Origin: Adonisia turfae CCMR0081 | GTDB taxonomy: Bacteria > Cyanobacteriota > Cyanobacteriia > Phormidesmidales > Phormidesmidaceae | Reading direction: 5' to 3' | Length of the DNA: 64,000 nucleotides | NCBI RefSeq assembly: GCF_011009555.1 | Contig: NZ_QXHD01000004.1 | Span: 2,428,983 to 2,492,982, forward strand | Part shown: piece after piece, positions 8,741-19,900 of the stretch | Position numbering within the stretch: position 1 is the stretch's first letter | Layout of the letters: each line of letters starts with the position of its first letter | Translations under genes and position numbers: made by a program | The notes under the pieces: generated by a model | The model's database searches: none | The model's input: the letters and a program-made list of their open reading frames with translations, nothing else | What the model was told of the DNA's origin: nothing

Positions 8741-8774
8741 CAGGTTAGCGCCTCAGAACGCTAACCTGTTTTTT
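8741..8774 (+). terminator. Rho-independent terminator of the tail-collar cluster
   Basis: CAGGTTAGCG (8741-8750) pairs perfectly with CGCTAACCTG (8759-8768) around an 8-nt loop, followed by six Ts. It lies 33 bp after the last collar gene. Confidence 0.92.
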
Positions 8775-8874
8775 GGCTGAAAGCAAACGGTAGGCTATTT
8801 GCCATATCCATTGAGGTGCAACGTCATGCGCCCTTTGAGGTGAGGTACGTGAGCACAACGACGTGAATCTTAGT

Positions 8875-8912
8875 AAGAAACCGTCGCTGGTTTAGACCAG
8901 CGACGGTTTCTT
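8875..8912 (-). terminator. Terminator of the RTX/beta-helix gene
   Basis: AAGAAACCGTCGCTGG (8875-8890) and its complement (8897-8912) form a perfect 16-bp stem with a 6-nt loop. It lies 68 bp past the stop of the minus-strand gene at 8980; the outer A/T pairs supply the U-rich end. Confidence 0.85.
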
Positions 8913-8979
8913 GTTAGCTGCCCAGAGATTATCTAACCCATGCTGATCAGGTCAGATAATACAGCTGATTTAGAGTGAC

Positions 8980-11700
8980 CTAAAAAGATACACCAAAGTT
9001 GACGTTATTGCCAAATTGCCCCACCGAATCACCATTATTTAATCCGGAAATATCGGCCAGGGCTTGGGCAACATTTACGACGGCATTTGCACCACTGTCA
9101 ATGAAGAAGATGTCTGCTTCAAACGGGAGATTACCAGTGCCGGTGGTGCCATTGTCACTCTGCATGTTGTTGCCAGTCACACTGATATTTAACGTGGCAT
9201 TGTCCTCCGCATTCAACGCCAAACTAGCATTGTTGGCAATACTCGGTGCTATTGCTGACGGCACACTATTGTTAGTCACCGTGGCATTAATGGTACCGTT
9301 ATTCTCTGAGTCAATCAGAATATGGAAGTTACCGGTGCCATCAACGGTGTTGTTGTCGACTAAGACATCGAGAACACCTGCAAAGTTTATGACCTCAATG
9401 CCTGAACCGGCCCCTAGCGTGCCAGTATCGGCATCAATGTCGTTGTTACTGATCGTCGCCGTCACACCATCGCCACTATTTTCAAGCCGCAGCACATCGG
9501 CACCACTTGAGGTGCCACGATCAATCGTATTGCCGGTGATATTAACAATGGCATTGTTAGCATTGTTGTCAATCAAGAACCGGGTCAGGTTTGTTCCTGT
9601 TGGATTGACTGGAGTCAGGGTGTTATTCAGGATGTTGAGTGTGGCACCAGCCGTGTTGTTTGTAATCGCAAGATTACTTCCGTTGTTACTAAAGACCACA
9701 TCCTCAAGGGTCAGGCTACCGACATTGGAGCCAGTAATATCGCCGTCAACGTCAATCCCCTGCACCGTATTACTCGACGCCAGACCAATATCACCGGTGA
9801 TTGTCGGTCGATTGGCGTTAGCCCCAGAGATCAGAGTGGTGCCACCAACCACTAAATCGGTTGTTTGACCCAATAGGGACTGACCATTCTCCAGAGTAAT
9901 GCCGCTACCATAGGAGCCATCCAGGACGTAGATGGTATCGCCAGCACCATCAAGGCCGTCGCTGCTACCGCCAGTGTTAATGGGAACTAGGCTATTGAAC
10001 GGGTTCCCTGACGTGCCATCGCCGCCAGCTGCTGCATCATCGTCAACATACCAGATGCGATCGCTACTCACATTAATCGTCGCCGTTGCCGTGCTGCTAC
10101 CGCCATTGCCATCTAAGACAGTAAACGTGAAGGTATCGGCAACGCTGGCATCGCCTGCCTCAGGAGTATAGAAGAAACTACCATCGGCATTAATGGTAAC
10201 GCTTCCACCCTCCGTAGTAGTCTTCGTCTCCTCAAGAACAGACAATGTATCACCATTGGCATCTGTCGCACCGGTGAGCAGGCTAGTTGCACTGGTTACA
10301 GAGGCCACCTCATTACCAGGAATATCTGCACCAGCAACCTCTAGCACCGTATTACCAAAGGTGGAATAGGACTGATTCTGGGCAACAGGATCCACATTTT
10401 CAACCACATCGGTAACCGTGATAGCAATGTCTTGAACATCCGTTAAACCACCTGAGTCAGTTGCGGCGACCTGAATGTCGTAGACATTATTGCCACCAGC
10501 ATCTCCAGGATTCTCAAAATCAGGTGCTGCATTGAACGTGACTACACCAGTATCAGCATCAATGGAGAACAGGGCTTGATCGGCACCACCAGTGAGGCTA
10601 TAGGTCAAGCCTGAGCCTTCAGAGTCATTATCATCGGTCGCATTGACATCAATTGCACTCGTCTGTTCCTCCTCAACGCTAGCCGTGGCTGAACTCGTAA
10701 TTGTCGGTGCTGCATTCTCAGCTACATCCGTCACACTAATGACCAGGTCTTGCGTATCGGTCAAACCAGAGGAATCTGTAACCGTAACCTGAAGCTCATA
10801 GTCATTGTTGCCATTGGCATCAACAGGCGCTTCAAAGTCCGGCGCATTGGTAAAGGTCACCACACCACTGTTGGCATCAATCGAGAATAAGGATTGGTCT
10901 GCTCCACCTGTGAGACTATAGGTCAAGCCTGAACCCTCGGAATCATTATCATCCGATGTCTCCACATCTATCGCACTGGTCTGATTCTCCGCCACACTCG
11001 CTGTCGCAGAACTGGTAATGGTTGGTGCACTATTAGAGCCGCCGTCATCAAAGATAAAGTCATCCTCAGTTAACTTATTAGGACGAATTCCTACAAGTTT
11101 TGCCAATCTCTCACCATCATTCGGGTCGCCTGGTTTATCAATGCGAATCTCTGAACTGAATCTACCGTGTTTGCGGATATCCAAATCCTCAAAGGTGAGA
11201 CCGCCCTCTAACTGAATTTTATCTTGTCCATCCTTAAAGTCTGTTAGTACGTCAAATCCATTGCCAGGAGCTAGCAAAACAATATCTGAGCCTTTACCAA
11301 GATGGATAACGTCGTTACCTAATCCACCATCCAGAAGATCGTTACCTGAACCACCAAGCAGTAAGTCATTACCATCACCGCCGCTGAGATTGTCATTGCC
11401 ACCATCCCCCCAAAGTGAATCCGCACCCTCACCGCCAAAGAGCCAGTCGTGGCCTTTACCACCTAGCAATACATCATTACCAACACCGCCCTCTAATTTA
11501 TCGGTTCCTCTACCACCGGAAAGCCAGTCATTACCAATTCCACCTTCCAGTAAATCGGCCCCGGCCATCCCTTTGAGGCGATCATTACCACCCAGACCAA
11601 ACAGTTGATCGTTTAAATTGGTACCATTCAAGACGTTATTGCCACCATCTCCGGTGAGGACAACGCCATTGACTTCTGGGTTAAAAACTCCGTCAGACAT
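8980..11700 (-). CDS. RTX-cadherin-beta-helix secreted adhesin-like protein
   Basis: A 906-residue protein. Residues ~17-150 hold many nonapeptide calcium-binding repeats (G-G-x-G-x-D-x-L-x). Two cadherin-like domains follow at ~227-330 and ~331-433, each with D-D-N-D-S-E-G-S-G-L-T-Y-S-L. An Ig/VCBS-like domain lies at ~437-550. Residues ~555-900 are an Asn-rich right-handed beta-helix region (N-N-x-x-x repeats). There is no N-terminal signal peptide; type I secretion is plausible from the RTX repeats, but their N-terminal position is unusual because type I substrates normally carry them near the C-terminus. AGGAG stands 9 bp before the ATG. The upstream region carries repeat element A (11843-11892). 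Confidence 0.85.
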   Translation of the reverse strand: MSDGVFNPEVNGVVLTGDGGNNVLNGTNLNDQLFGLGGNDRLKGMAGADLLEGGIGNDWLSGGRGTDKLEGGVGNDVLLGGKGHDWLFGGEGADSLWGDGGNDNLSGGDGNDLLLGGSGNDLLDGGLGNDVIHLGKGSDIVLLAPGNGFDVLTDFKDGQDKIQLEGGLTFEDLDIRKHGRFSSEIRIDKPGDPNDGERLAKLVGIRPNKLTEDDFIFDDGGSNSAPTITSSATASVAENQTSAIDVETSDDNDSEGSGLTYSLTGGADQSLFSIDANSGVVTFTNAPDFEAPVDANGNNDYELQVTVTDSSGLTDTQDLVISVTDVAENAAPTITSSATASVEEEQTSAIDVNATDDNDSEGSGLTYSLTGGADQALFSIDADTGVVTFNAAPDFENPGDAGGNNVYDIQVAATDSGGLTDVQDIAITVTDVVENVDPVAQNQSYSTFGNTVLEVAGADIPGNEVASVTSATSLLTGATDANGDTLSVLEETKTTTEGGSVTINADGSFFYTPEAGDASVADTFTFTVLDGNGGSSTATATINVSSDRIWYVDDDAAAGGDGTSGNPFNSLVPINTGGSSDGLDGAGDTIYVLDGSYGSGITLENGQSLLGQTTDLVVGGTTLISGANANRPTITGDIGLASSNTVQGIDVDGDITGSNVGSLTLEDVVFSNNGSNLAITNNTAGATLNILNNTLTPVNPTGTNLTRFLIDNNANNAIVNITGNTIDRGTSSGADVLRLENSGDGVTATISNNDIDADTGTLGAGSGIEVINFAGVLDVLVDNNTVDGTGNFHILIDSENNGTINATVTNNSVPSAIAPSIANNASLALNAEDNATLNISVTGNNMQSDNGTTGTGNLPFEADIFFIDSGANAVVNVAQALADISGLNNGDSVGQFGNNVNFGVSF

Positions 11701-11842
11701 TTACTTAGTCTCCTAAAGCAGTTAAAAAATAAGTGAGTAATCTTTTCTGATGCAGTCCCGTGGCTAGATCATTGCAACGTTGTTTGAACCTATCTTACTT
11801 ACGTCAATGACCTCACTATCGCGAAAACTTCTAGCAGAAAAC

Positions 11843-11892
11843 ATCCTGAAATGTTCAGGTTTGTTCAGATAAAAGTTCAGATTTATTCAGGT
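11843..11892 (+). promoter_or_regulatory. TTCAGGT tetramer element A
   Basis: Four TTCAG[G/A]T units start at 11854, 11864, 11876 and 11886, spaced 10, 12 and 10 bp. A CCTGAA lies 9 bp before the first. The element is 143-192 bp upstream of the minus-strand RTX gene. The same architecture recurs four more times in this window. In-phase direct repeats of this kind are typical of OmpR/PhoB-type response-regulator sites, which is inference here. Confidence 0.7.
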
Positions 11893-12050
11893 GTTATAAA
11901 CATGTGTGATTTGTGTCAATCTATGGGGTTAACACAAATCACACTTAGCAATTGATTAGTAGGTAGCCATCAAAGGTAACCGTCCAAAAAGAAACTAGAC
12001 GCAATTTGAGTCAGACCATTACAAGAACATAATACAGTCTTTCCTCAGTG

Positions 12051-12081
12051 AAAAAGGCTGGCTATTCCTTGACAGCCAGCC
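12051..12081 (-). terminator. Terminator downstream of orphan parB
   Basis: GGCTGGCT (12056-12063) pairs with AGCCAGCC (12074-12081). On the minus strand the stem is followed directly by TTTTT. It lies 310 bp after the parB stop; I see no gene in between. Confidence 0.75.
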
Positions 12082-12393
12082 TCTTATAAGAGAGTCTCTA
12101 CCTAAGTACGTTTTTTACCCTAAGTCTCTCCTCAGATTTGGCATCTGATGAATGGCATTGCCCTATTCCATATCCAAATAATAATTTACTCAACAAAGGC
12201 TCTAAGAGAGATACATGCTCAGCATACAAATCTGCATCACTCAAGTTACTTCACTAATAGACAACTTAAAATAGTTACTAACCATCAAGTTGACAAGAGA
12301 TTGAGCACTACAATCAATAGCATTGACAGCATTTGACCTTCAAATCAGGCATCTATCAAAGTATCTTAAACATCCTTATTGCACGCCTTAAAA

Positions 12394-13407
12394 CTATTCA
12401 CCAGCATTCTTTAAAAAATCATCTAATGTCTGTAGAATAGTCTCAAGCTGATGTCGTTGATCTTGATTGAGCTGTTGTTCAACCTTATTTATCTGTTGAG
12501 CGACAACTTTTAGTTGATGACCAAGAGAGGCTGAAGCTTGTTTAATCGGTTCAGATACTTCTGCTCTTAATGCTTTCACCCTCTGCTGCACCCACCGAAA
12601 TGATGTAGACTCTCGGTTTAAGATCTCCTCCAGCAATGCCTGACGCACTGTTGTATCCTTAAGCTTATGCATCTCTAAAGCAATTGACCACGAGATTTGT
12701 CCTTTCAGGTGAGCTTGAATCAGTTCATTCGGTAGGAAAAGACTACGCAAGTTTCGGGTTCGAAACGTTTGTAGTTCAATATCAAAGGACCGCAGCACTG
12801 CTTCAATATTTTGCAATTCTTGGCTTGGTGCAACGTCACACCGGGAACGTTTATCCGGATGCCCTTCTGTTCGTATAATTTTAGAGGCTTGAGCTTGACT
12901 GAGTCCATAACGCATCTCGATCAATCGCAAGATGGCCATAGTTTCCTCTAATTTGCTGAGATCAACTCGTTTAATGTTCTCAATCAGCGAAAACTGTAAC
13001 GCCTCTTCATCACTAAACTGATTTACCAAACAGAGAACTTTTTTAATCCCTGCTTTTTTAGCAGCTCGCCAACGACGTTCCCCTGCAATCAGCTCATATC
13101 GCTCAGTATCTAACGGTCTAACATTAAGTATCCCCTTAAAGCCATTCTCTCTAAAATTCTTGGCCAGGCTATCGATTTCCGACTCATCAAAATACTGACG
13201 CGGTTGCAATGTTCCAGATTGAATATTCGCAACAGCTATCCACTGCTCCATAGACACATTATCTAATCGTCTTTCATTTAAGCATTGTTTGTCACCCTTA
13301 ATTTCCCTCTGACTTTCAACAATAGGGAATATGAGACTATCACTCTGTCCATCGGGTAGCTGAACAGTAGAACTCGTAGATAAAGTATTTAGATCGTCTT
13401 TAAGCAT
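12394..13407 (-). CDS. Orphan ParB-family DNA-binding protein
   Basis: A 337-residue ParB-family protein. The N-terminal ParB/Srx fold carries both conserved CTP-binding/hydrolysis motifs, G-E-R-R-W-R-A-A at 109-116 and E-N-I-K-R-V-D-L at 143-150. A helix-turn-helix region begins near R-Y-G-L-S-Q-A-Q-A-S. The C-terminal ~80 residues are helical and Gln-rich, suiting dimerisation. No ParA gene is adjacent: it stands alone between genes for secreted proteins, and the only ParA in the window is 32 kb away with a different partner. Solitary ParB-like proteins can act as gene regulators (VirB of Shigella is the known example). Element B lies in its upstream region. A GGTGCAACGTCACACC near-palindrome lies inside its coding sequence. 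Confidence 0.88.
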   Translation of the reverse strand: MLKDDLNTLSTSSTVQLPDGQSDSLIFPIVESQREIKGDKQCLNERRLDNVSMEQWIAVANIQSGTLQPRQYFDESEIDSLAKNFRENGFKGILNVRPLDTERYELIAGERRWRAAKKAGIKKVLCLVNQFSDEEALQFSLIENIKRVDLSKLEETMAILRLIEMRYGLSQAQASKIIRTEGHPDKRSRCDVAPSQELQNIEAVLRSFDIELQTFRTRNLRSLFLPNELIQAHLKGQISWSIALEMHKLKDTTVRQALLEEILNRESTSFRWVQQRVKALRAEVSEPIKQASASLGHQLKVVAQQINKVEQQLNQDQRHQLETILQTLDDFLKNAGE

Positions 13408-13574
13408 TTTTCGGTTTCCTGGCTGGCCATCGTTAGGTTTTCATTGATTTCAAGAACAACGCCATGGTGAAAGATGTGCACTCTACTCACCAAAATTGCT
13501 AAAGTAAAATACAAACTCTGATAACTCACATCCCCAATATGCCGAATAGTGAGAGCAGAAAAAATACCGATAAG

Positions 13575-13625
13575 TTGAGGTTTATTCAGGTAAAAGTTCA
13601 GGTAAAAGTTCAGGTTTATTAAGTA
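13575..13625 (+). promoter_or_regulatory. TTCAGGT repeat element B
   Basis: Units start at 13575 (TTGAGGT), 13585, 13597, 13609 (all TTCAGGT) and 13619 (TTAAGT), with spacings 10, 12, 12 and 10 bp. The element lies in the 581-bp gap between the divergent parB and the 2991-residue FHA-CHAT gene and could serve either. I see nothing else definite in that gap. Confidence 0.7.
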
Positions 13626-13988
13626 ATTAGAGGGATGAGTGACTGCAATCATGACGCCAGCTTGCTCAGATCACCATTTTCTCCGGACAGCTGTGAAGTT
13701 CATCACTGGTCCTAGCCGTTTCTAAACTTGACTTCATTATGGCCGGGTCAAGCCAACTGCCATAGTAAAGCTTCAATGGGTCCTGGAGAGGAATTAGTTA
13801 TGTTTTTCCTTACCCGATCGGATTGACGCATCTCCTTGTATTTCAGGTGCTTTTACCTCTGATGTATGTAAGAGAATGAGTTTTTATGAAGGGTTCCTTA
13901 TATACCTTATACATTTCGATACAATATCATCGAGTTTCGAATTCCTCAGGGTGTCCATAGGCAAAATCACATTGAACCAATTCTCACA

Positions 13989-16900
13989 ATGATGGGCAAG
14001 TCACGCACTATAAAGGGTAACTTCAGTAAACTCCTTGGTTGGAAAATATTGAGCACAGTGCTCACCTTACAAAAGGTCATGATTGACTTTAGAGGTGCAT
14101 CTGAAAACCAGAATAGCAACATGTCAAGCTCCCAGAAATCAACCCATATCAAGGATCAGCAACACTCAGAAAAATTGAAACAGTTGTTAATTCTTAGCTT
14201 TTGTAGTCTCTTACCAACAAGGCCAGCATTAGCTCAACTGATTCCTGATGCCACTACAAATACCCAGATTCAGCCCAACGTTAATGTGAGAGGCTTGCCA
14301 TCGGATTTAATCGAGGGGGGCACGATCCGTAGCGATAATCTTTTCCATAGCTTTCAAGAATTTAACATTGCCCCTGGTCAGGCAGTTTACTTTGCCAATC
14401 CACTGGATATCAGTAACATTTTCTCACGAATCACTGGACAAAACACCTCTAGTATTGACGGCACGTTAGGGGTTCTGGGCAGTGCCAATCTCTTTTTACT
14501 GAATCCTAACGGCATTATCTTTGGACCCAGTGCCAGTCTAGATATTCCTGGCTCCTTTACAGCTAGTACGGCAGAGGCATTTACCTTTGGTGATGATGTC
14601 GAATTTAGTGCGACCAATCCTCAAGCGCCGCCTTTGCTGACCTTAAGTGTTACCCCAGGAGTTCAGCTGGGTCAGGGGGATATTACCAATGCCGGTAGTC
14701 TGGCAGTACCAAGCGGACAAACGCTCACGTTGCAAGGACGCAACATTACCCACACAGGTGATCTCATGGTTCCTGGTGGCACGGTAGGGCTATTTGGTGA
14801 AACAGTAGGGGTACTGGATAGCGCGCTGATTGATGTCTCGGAGAGCAACGGAGGGGGCACCGTTTTAATTGGTGGGCTCTTACAAGGTGCGAATCCAGAA
14901 CTCAATGCTCAACGCACATTTATTGGTCCTAACACTCGCATTATTGCCAATGCCCTGCAATCTGGTAACGGTGGTACGGTTGCCATCTGGTCCGATCAGG
15001 TGACGGGTTTTTATGGCGATATTACGGCTCGTGGCGCTAATAACCCAGTACAGTTCTCTAATGGCGGGTTTGTAGAAGTGTCCAGTGGCGGCCATTTAAT
15101 CTTTCGTGGCGCTGTCGATACAACCGCACCCTTTGGTCAAACGGGCATTTTGTTGCTAGACCCCACTACGATTACCATTGCCAACGGTACAGCCGATAGT
15201 GCAGCAGACGGAACAGATAGCTTTGCAGGGAATGCCTCTGGGTTGGCAGGACAGGTCTTGAGTGCTCCCCTAAGCGCGATTAATGATGTCAGTCCCAGCA
15301 CGATTTTTGAATCTGAGCTGGAAGGTCTGTCTGGGGATACCGATGTTATTTTGGAAGCAACCGATGGCATTACGGTTGAAGATTTAGCGGATAACCAACT
15401 GCGTTTTTCCAATGGAACAGGTCGCATCGCCTTTATTGCCGATGCTAATGGAGATGGCATTGGGGATGTGGTGATGCTGGATTTACAAGATACTTTAGCG
15501 ACCAATGGTAGAGATTTGACTATCTCTGGAGCCAATTTTTTGCTCGGCAACATCGACACATCCACCTTATCTGAAGAGATAACGGTTGATGTTGATGCCG
15601 GAGGCCCAATTCCAGCGACAGGTACATCGGGGTCTGCCCAGTTTAGCTTTACTGTTCCTGACGGAGTCGGCACTGTAGATGATCTGGATGTTCGATTTTC
15701 TGCTGCCCACACCTTTGATGCAGATTTAACGGTAACGCTAACAAGTCCTGATGATGACTCACTGATCCTCTTTGATAGAGTGGGGGGTAACGGTGATAAT
15801 TTTCAAGATACGCTTTTCGATGATGATGCACCCGGTTCCATTAATGATGGAACGGCACCCTTTCTTGGCACCCTTAGGCCCAACGAAGACTTAGATCTGT
15901 TTGCCGGAAACGTAGCCGACGGGGTTTGGATTTTAGATATTGTTGATAATGTTGGCGGAGACTCTGGCGAGCTGTTTCAAGCTGGAGATTTTGCCCCTTG
16001 GGGGGAAGCGGCTGGCACACAATTGTTGTTTGCTATTTTGACTGAAGGTAACGGTGGTGCGTTAGAGCTTAGATCGACGGGAGATATTTTAGCCAATGAT
16101 ATTACAACTTCTGGAGTGGGTGCCGAGGGCCAAGGCGGCTCAGTGGTGATTGATGCCGGTGGAGCATTGTCATTGACCAATATTAATACATCTGCCAGTG
16201 GCGGCGGTGGAGATATTGCGATCGCAAGTCAAGGCAATATCTCCATCAATGATTTCAACACCGTTGCCCAGACATTTGGCGGGATAGGCGATGTAGTTGG
16301 TGGAGATAGTGGAAATATTACGATTGCGGGTCAGGGGAACGTTGCCATTGGAAATGGCAATACCTCTATGCAGACATTTGGGGGTACTGACAATGTGTTT
16401 GGTGGAGATAGTGGAAATATTGAGATTTCAGCTCAGGGTAGCATCCTTACAGGCGACTTAACCACAGGAGCTACCACGTTTTCTAGTAATGCTGACAATG
16501 TTGTTGAGGGCAGGGGAGGAAATATTACTCTGTCAACCGCCCTGGGTAATATTTCTGCGAACCGATTAGACACATACGCCCAGGGCATGTCTGGCAACAC
16601 CTTAACCGGTGCAGATAGTGGAGATATCATCCTGTCATCTACATCTGGAGATATTCAAGTCTCATCCCTGGGCACCTTTTCCAATGACTTTGCTTCTGGG
16701 GATATCATTGATATTGGCGAGCGTGGCGACATTACCATTACAACAACCTCTGGGAATGTTGATATCTCAAATATTGTTTCAAGACTCCTCGCCACTGGAA
16801 ATAATATAACAGGTGGAGGCGGGGGCGATCTTTCAGTGTCAACTATCTCTGGCGATGTGACCCTTGGCAGTATGACTGCAATATCACAGGTATATGGCGA

Positions 16901-19900
16901 TAACGTTACAGGTGGCTTTGGCGGTAACATTACCATTGCCTCAGATTCCGGTAACCTTGATATTGGCCCCCTATCATCAGATTCCCGGGTCAGGAGTAGT
17001 TCCTCTAACAGTGCTGGAGGAACGGGAGGGGACGTTAGGCTCTCAACGGGGACGGGAACTATCTCTAGCGATGATATCATCACCTCCAGTAATGGAGCAG
17101 GGGGGCAAGGCGGAGCCGTTGTTATTGAAGGTGAGCTGTTGTCATTAGCCAATATTGATACCTCTGCCAGTGGCGACGGGGGAGATATTGAGATCGCAAG
17201 CCAAAGCGGCGTTACAACAGGTGATTTAATTACTGAGGCTCGAACATTAGGTGGATCGGCCAATGTTGTTGGGGGAGATGGGGGAGATATTACGATCGCA
17301 AGTCAAGGAAATCTCTTAACAGGTGATTTAACCACCTCTGTAATAACATTTTCTAGTGGTGACAATATCGTCGCAGGATCGGGAGGCAATATTGCCTTGT
17401 CCACCACCTCAGGTGATATTTTGACAGGCACATTAACCACGGATACCAATTCCACAGGGGGTAACCTGACAGCGGGAGAGGGGGGAGATATCACCCTGTC
17501 CACCACCTCTGGCAACATCCAAATCCCATCCATATTAACCATTTCCCGCGCTATTGCTGATGATGATATCGTCACTGGAAACGGTGGTGATATTGCCATT
17601 ACAACCACTTCTGGGAATATCGATATCTCAAATGCTAATGCAAGAACAATAGCTGGGGGAGATAATGCAACGGGTGGCAGCGGGGGTGTTTTTTTTGTTT
17701 CCACTCTCTCCGGTGATGTAACCCTTGGGAGCATTACGTCAACGTCAAATATATCAGGAGAGACTGTTTCAGGTGGCTCTGGAGGCAACCTGAATGTTTT
17801 CACAAACTCCGGCAATATTGATGTAGGTGGCGTATCTTTAAATTCCACAACCAGTAATAGTAGTTCTTCGAGTGCTGTAGTTTCTGGAGGGACAGGGGGA
17901 GACATTCTGCTCTCAACCGTGACTGGCAATATCTCTAGCAGGTCTTTGCAAGCCACGACAATCATAAGTGGAAATACGGAGAATTTGATTGCCGGTACTG
18001 GAGGGCAGGTTGAAATTGCTAGCGAGGCAGGTACTATCAATCTCCAAACTATTAATACGTCTACATCACAAAGCTCATCAACGGGGACATTAATGGGAGG
18101 TCGCGGTGGTGATATTTCAATTACAAATAGAACTGGAGATATCCTTGTCACATCCGGCTTAGAAACCAGTTCAAATACGTCTTCTTCTGCTCAAACAGCC
18201 CCAACAATTGTGGGGGGAGATGGGGGAAATATCTCAATTACTAACGATGTTGGCGACATTACAACTCAGGTTCTGCGGACGTTTGCCAGTACATCTTCTT
18301 CAACCGGAAGTACCCAGGGAGGCGATGGAGGAAGTATTACGCTATCGTCCAACTCTGGAGATATTACCGTTACTGATTCTATAAGTACGTTCGCATCTCT
18401 CAATGCTGCCGACAGTGATGATGCAGTTGGAGGCGATGGAGGCGATCTGTCTATATTCTCCAACAGTGGTGAGATCGATCTGAATGTTCCGATATCCACC
18501 TTCTCGTTCTCAGAAGCAGGAGCATCAGGTAATGGGGGAGATATCTCTCTGATTACAGAACAAGGTAATATTTTAGGCACCAATGTGCTAACTGGTGAGG
18601 CGCTCTCCCTACGTTCATTTTCCATTTCTGAAAATGCGGCAGGGAGCGGTAGTGGGGGCCAGGTCATCCTGTCGGCTCAGGATTTGATTTCAGGTTTAGA
18701 TATTTTGACGGTTTCTTCCCAAGGTCAGGCAGGAAACTTGTTAGTGAATGGCACTGGTGATCTGCTGTTAGATAATGTTGATCTCATCACCAGTGCCACA
18801 GTCTCCGTGAATATTGGTTCTGGTCCACCGCTGATTATTGAAATTGATGGGATTGGAGAATCGGGAGATGTCGATATTATTGGCAATGGCGATCTAACCT
18901 TGGGTAATAGCAGCATTATCAGTAGTGCCCAGGGCATCCGCGATGCAGGGGATGTACGCATTACCAGTCCAGGATTGATCACGATTCAAGACGAGACTCA
19001 GATTTCTAGCAATACGGTGAGTTCAGGTGCCGCTGGGGATATTTCGATTAATTCAGATACAGAGATTTTGGTTACAGGGGACAACACATTTTTGTCAGCA
19101 GTGACCGATGCCCAGGGCAGTGCGGGGAATATTTTGCTCAATGCACCCCAATTAACTCTGGCAGACAATGCTCGGATTACGGCCACAGCAACCGCCACAG
19201 CGACGGGTATTGAGGGCAGCGGCAGTATCACCCTAAATGCCTCTAGCATGGATTTGGCAGGTGAAGTGGGAGTTTTTGCTGAAACAGAAGGGCAGACACC
19301 GGCTGGTACATTGACTCTACAGCCGTTTGATACAAACTTTGGACAGGGGGCTGCTGTGTTAGATCCTGAGTTAAGTATTCTTCTAGCACCTGGTGCCAAC
19401 ATTTCTGCCTCGACATCTGGACAGGGACAGGGGGGAAGTTTACAGGTATTTGCGCCAGAAGCGATTACCATTGCCGGTCCCGGAAGATTGGCCGTTGAAT
19501 CTAGGGGCGTAGGGGATGCTGGAGATATTGAGATTGAAACACAGCAGCTGACGCTGACCGATGATGTAGAGATCTCTGCCTCCACCTTTGGTACATTGCC
19601 TCTTCCCAATACGGGGACGTCTGGCTTTAGTAGTCCGGGGGATGCGGGAGATATCAGGGTGAATGTCGATACGGCCAACATTACGAACGGGGCAACCATT
19701 CAGACAAATACTGAAGGAATTGGCAATGCGGGCTCGATTGACGTCAATGTCAGCGATACTTTGAGACTGAATGGGGGTGCGATCGCAGCCAACACAACAT
19801 CCACATCCACCGGTCGCGGCGGTAACATTAATGTAACGGCTAACACCGCTCGCTTGAGTAATGGCAGCATTACCGTTAATAGTCAGGGCGAAGGACAAGG

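Noticed and set aside
8999-11608. Long plus-strand frames opposite the RTX gene
   Set aside because: They are antisense shadows of the repeat-rich minus-strand gene, confirmed by the clear RTX and cadherin motifs on the minus strand.
12148-12336. 62-codon plus-strand frame after the RTX promoter region
   Set aside because: Low-complexity composition and no start signal. The region is probably the 3' flank of parB.
13389-13652. 87-codon minus-strand frame upstream of parB
   Set aside because: It overlaps the parB start and reads through element B, whose repeats give the N-L-N-F-Y-L-N-F-Y string. No ribosome-binding site or protein-like pattern is seen.
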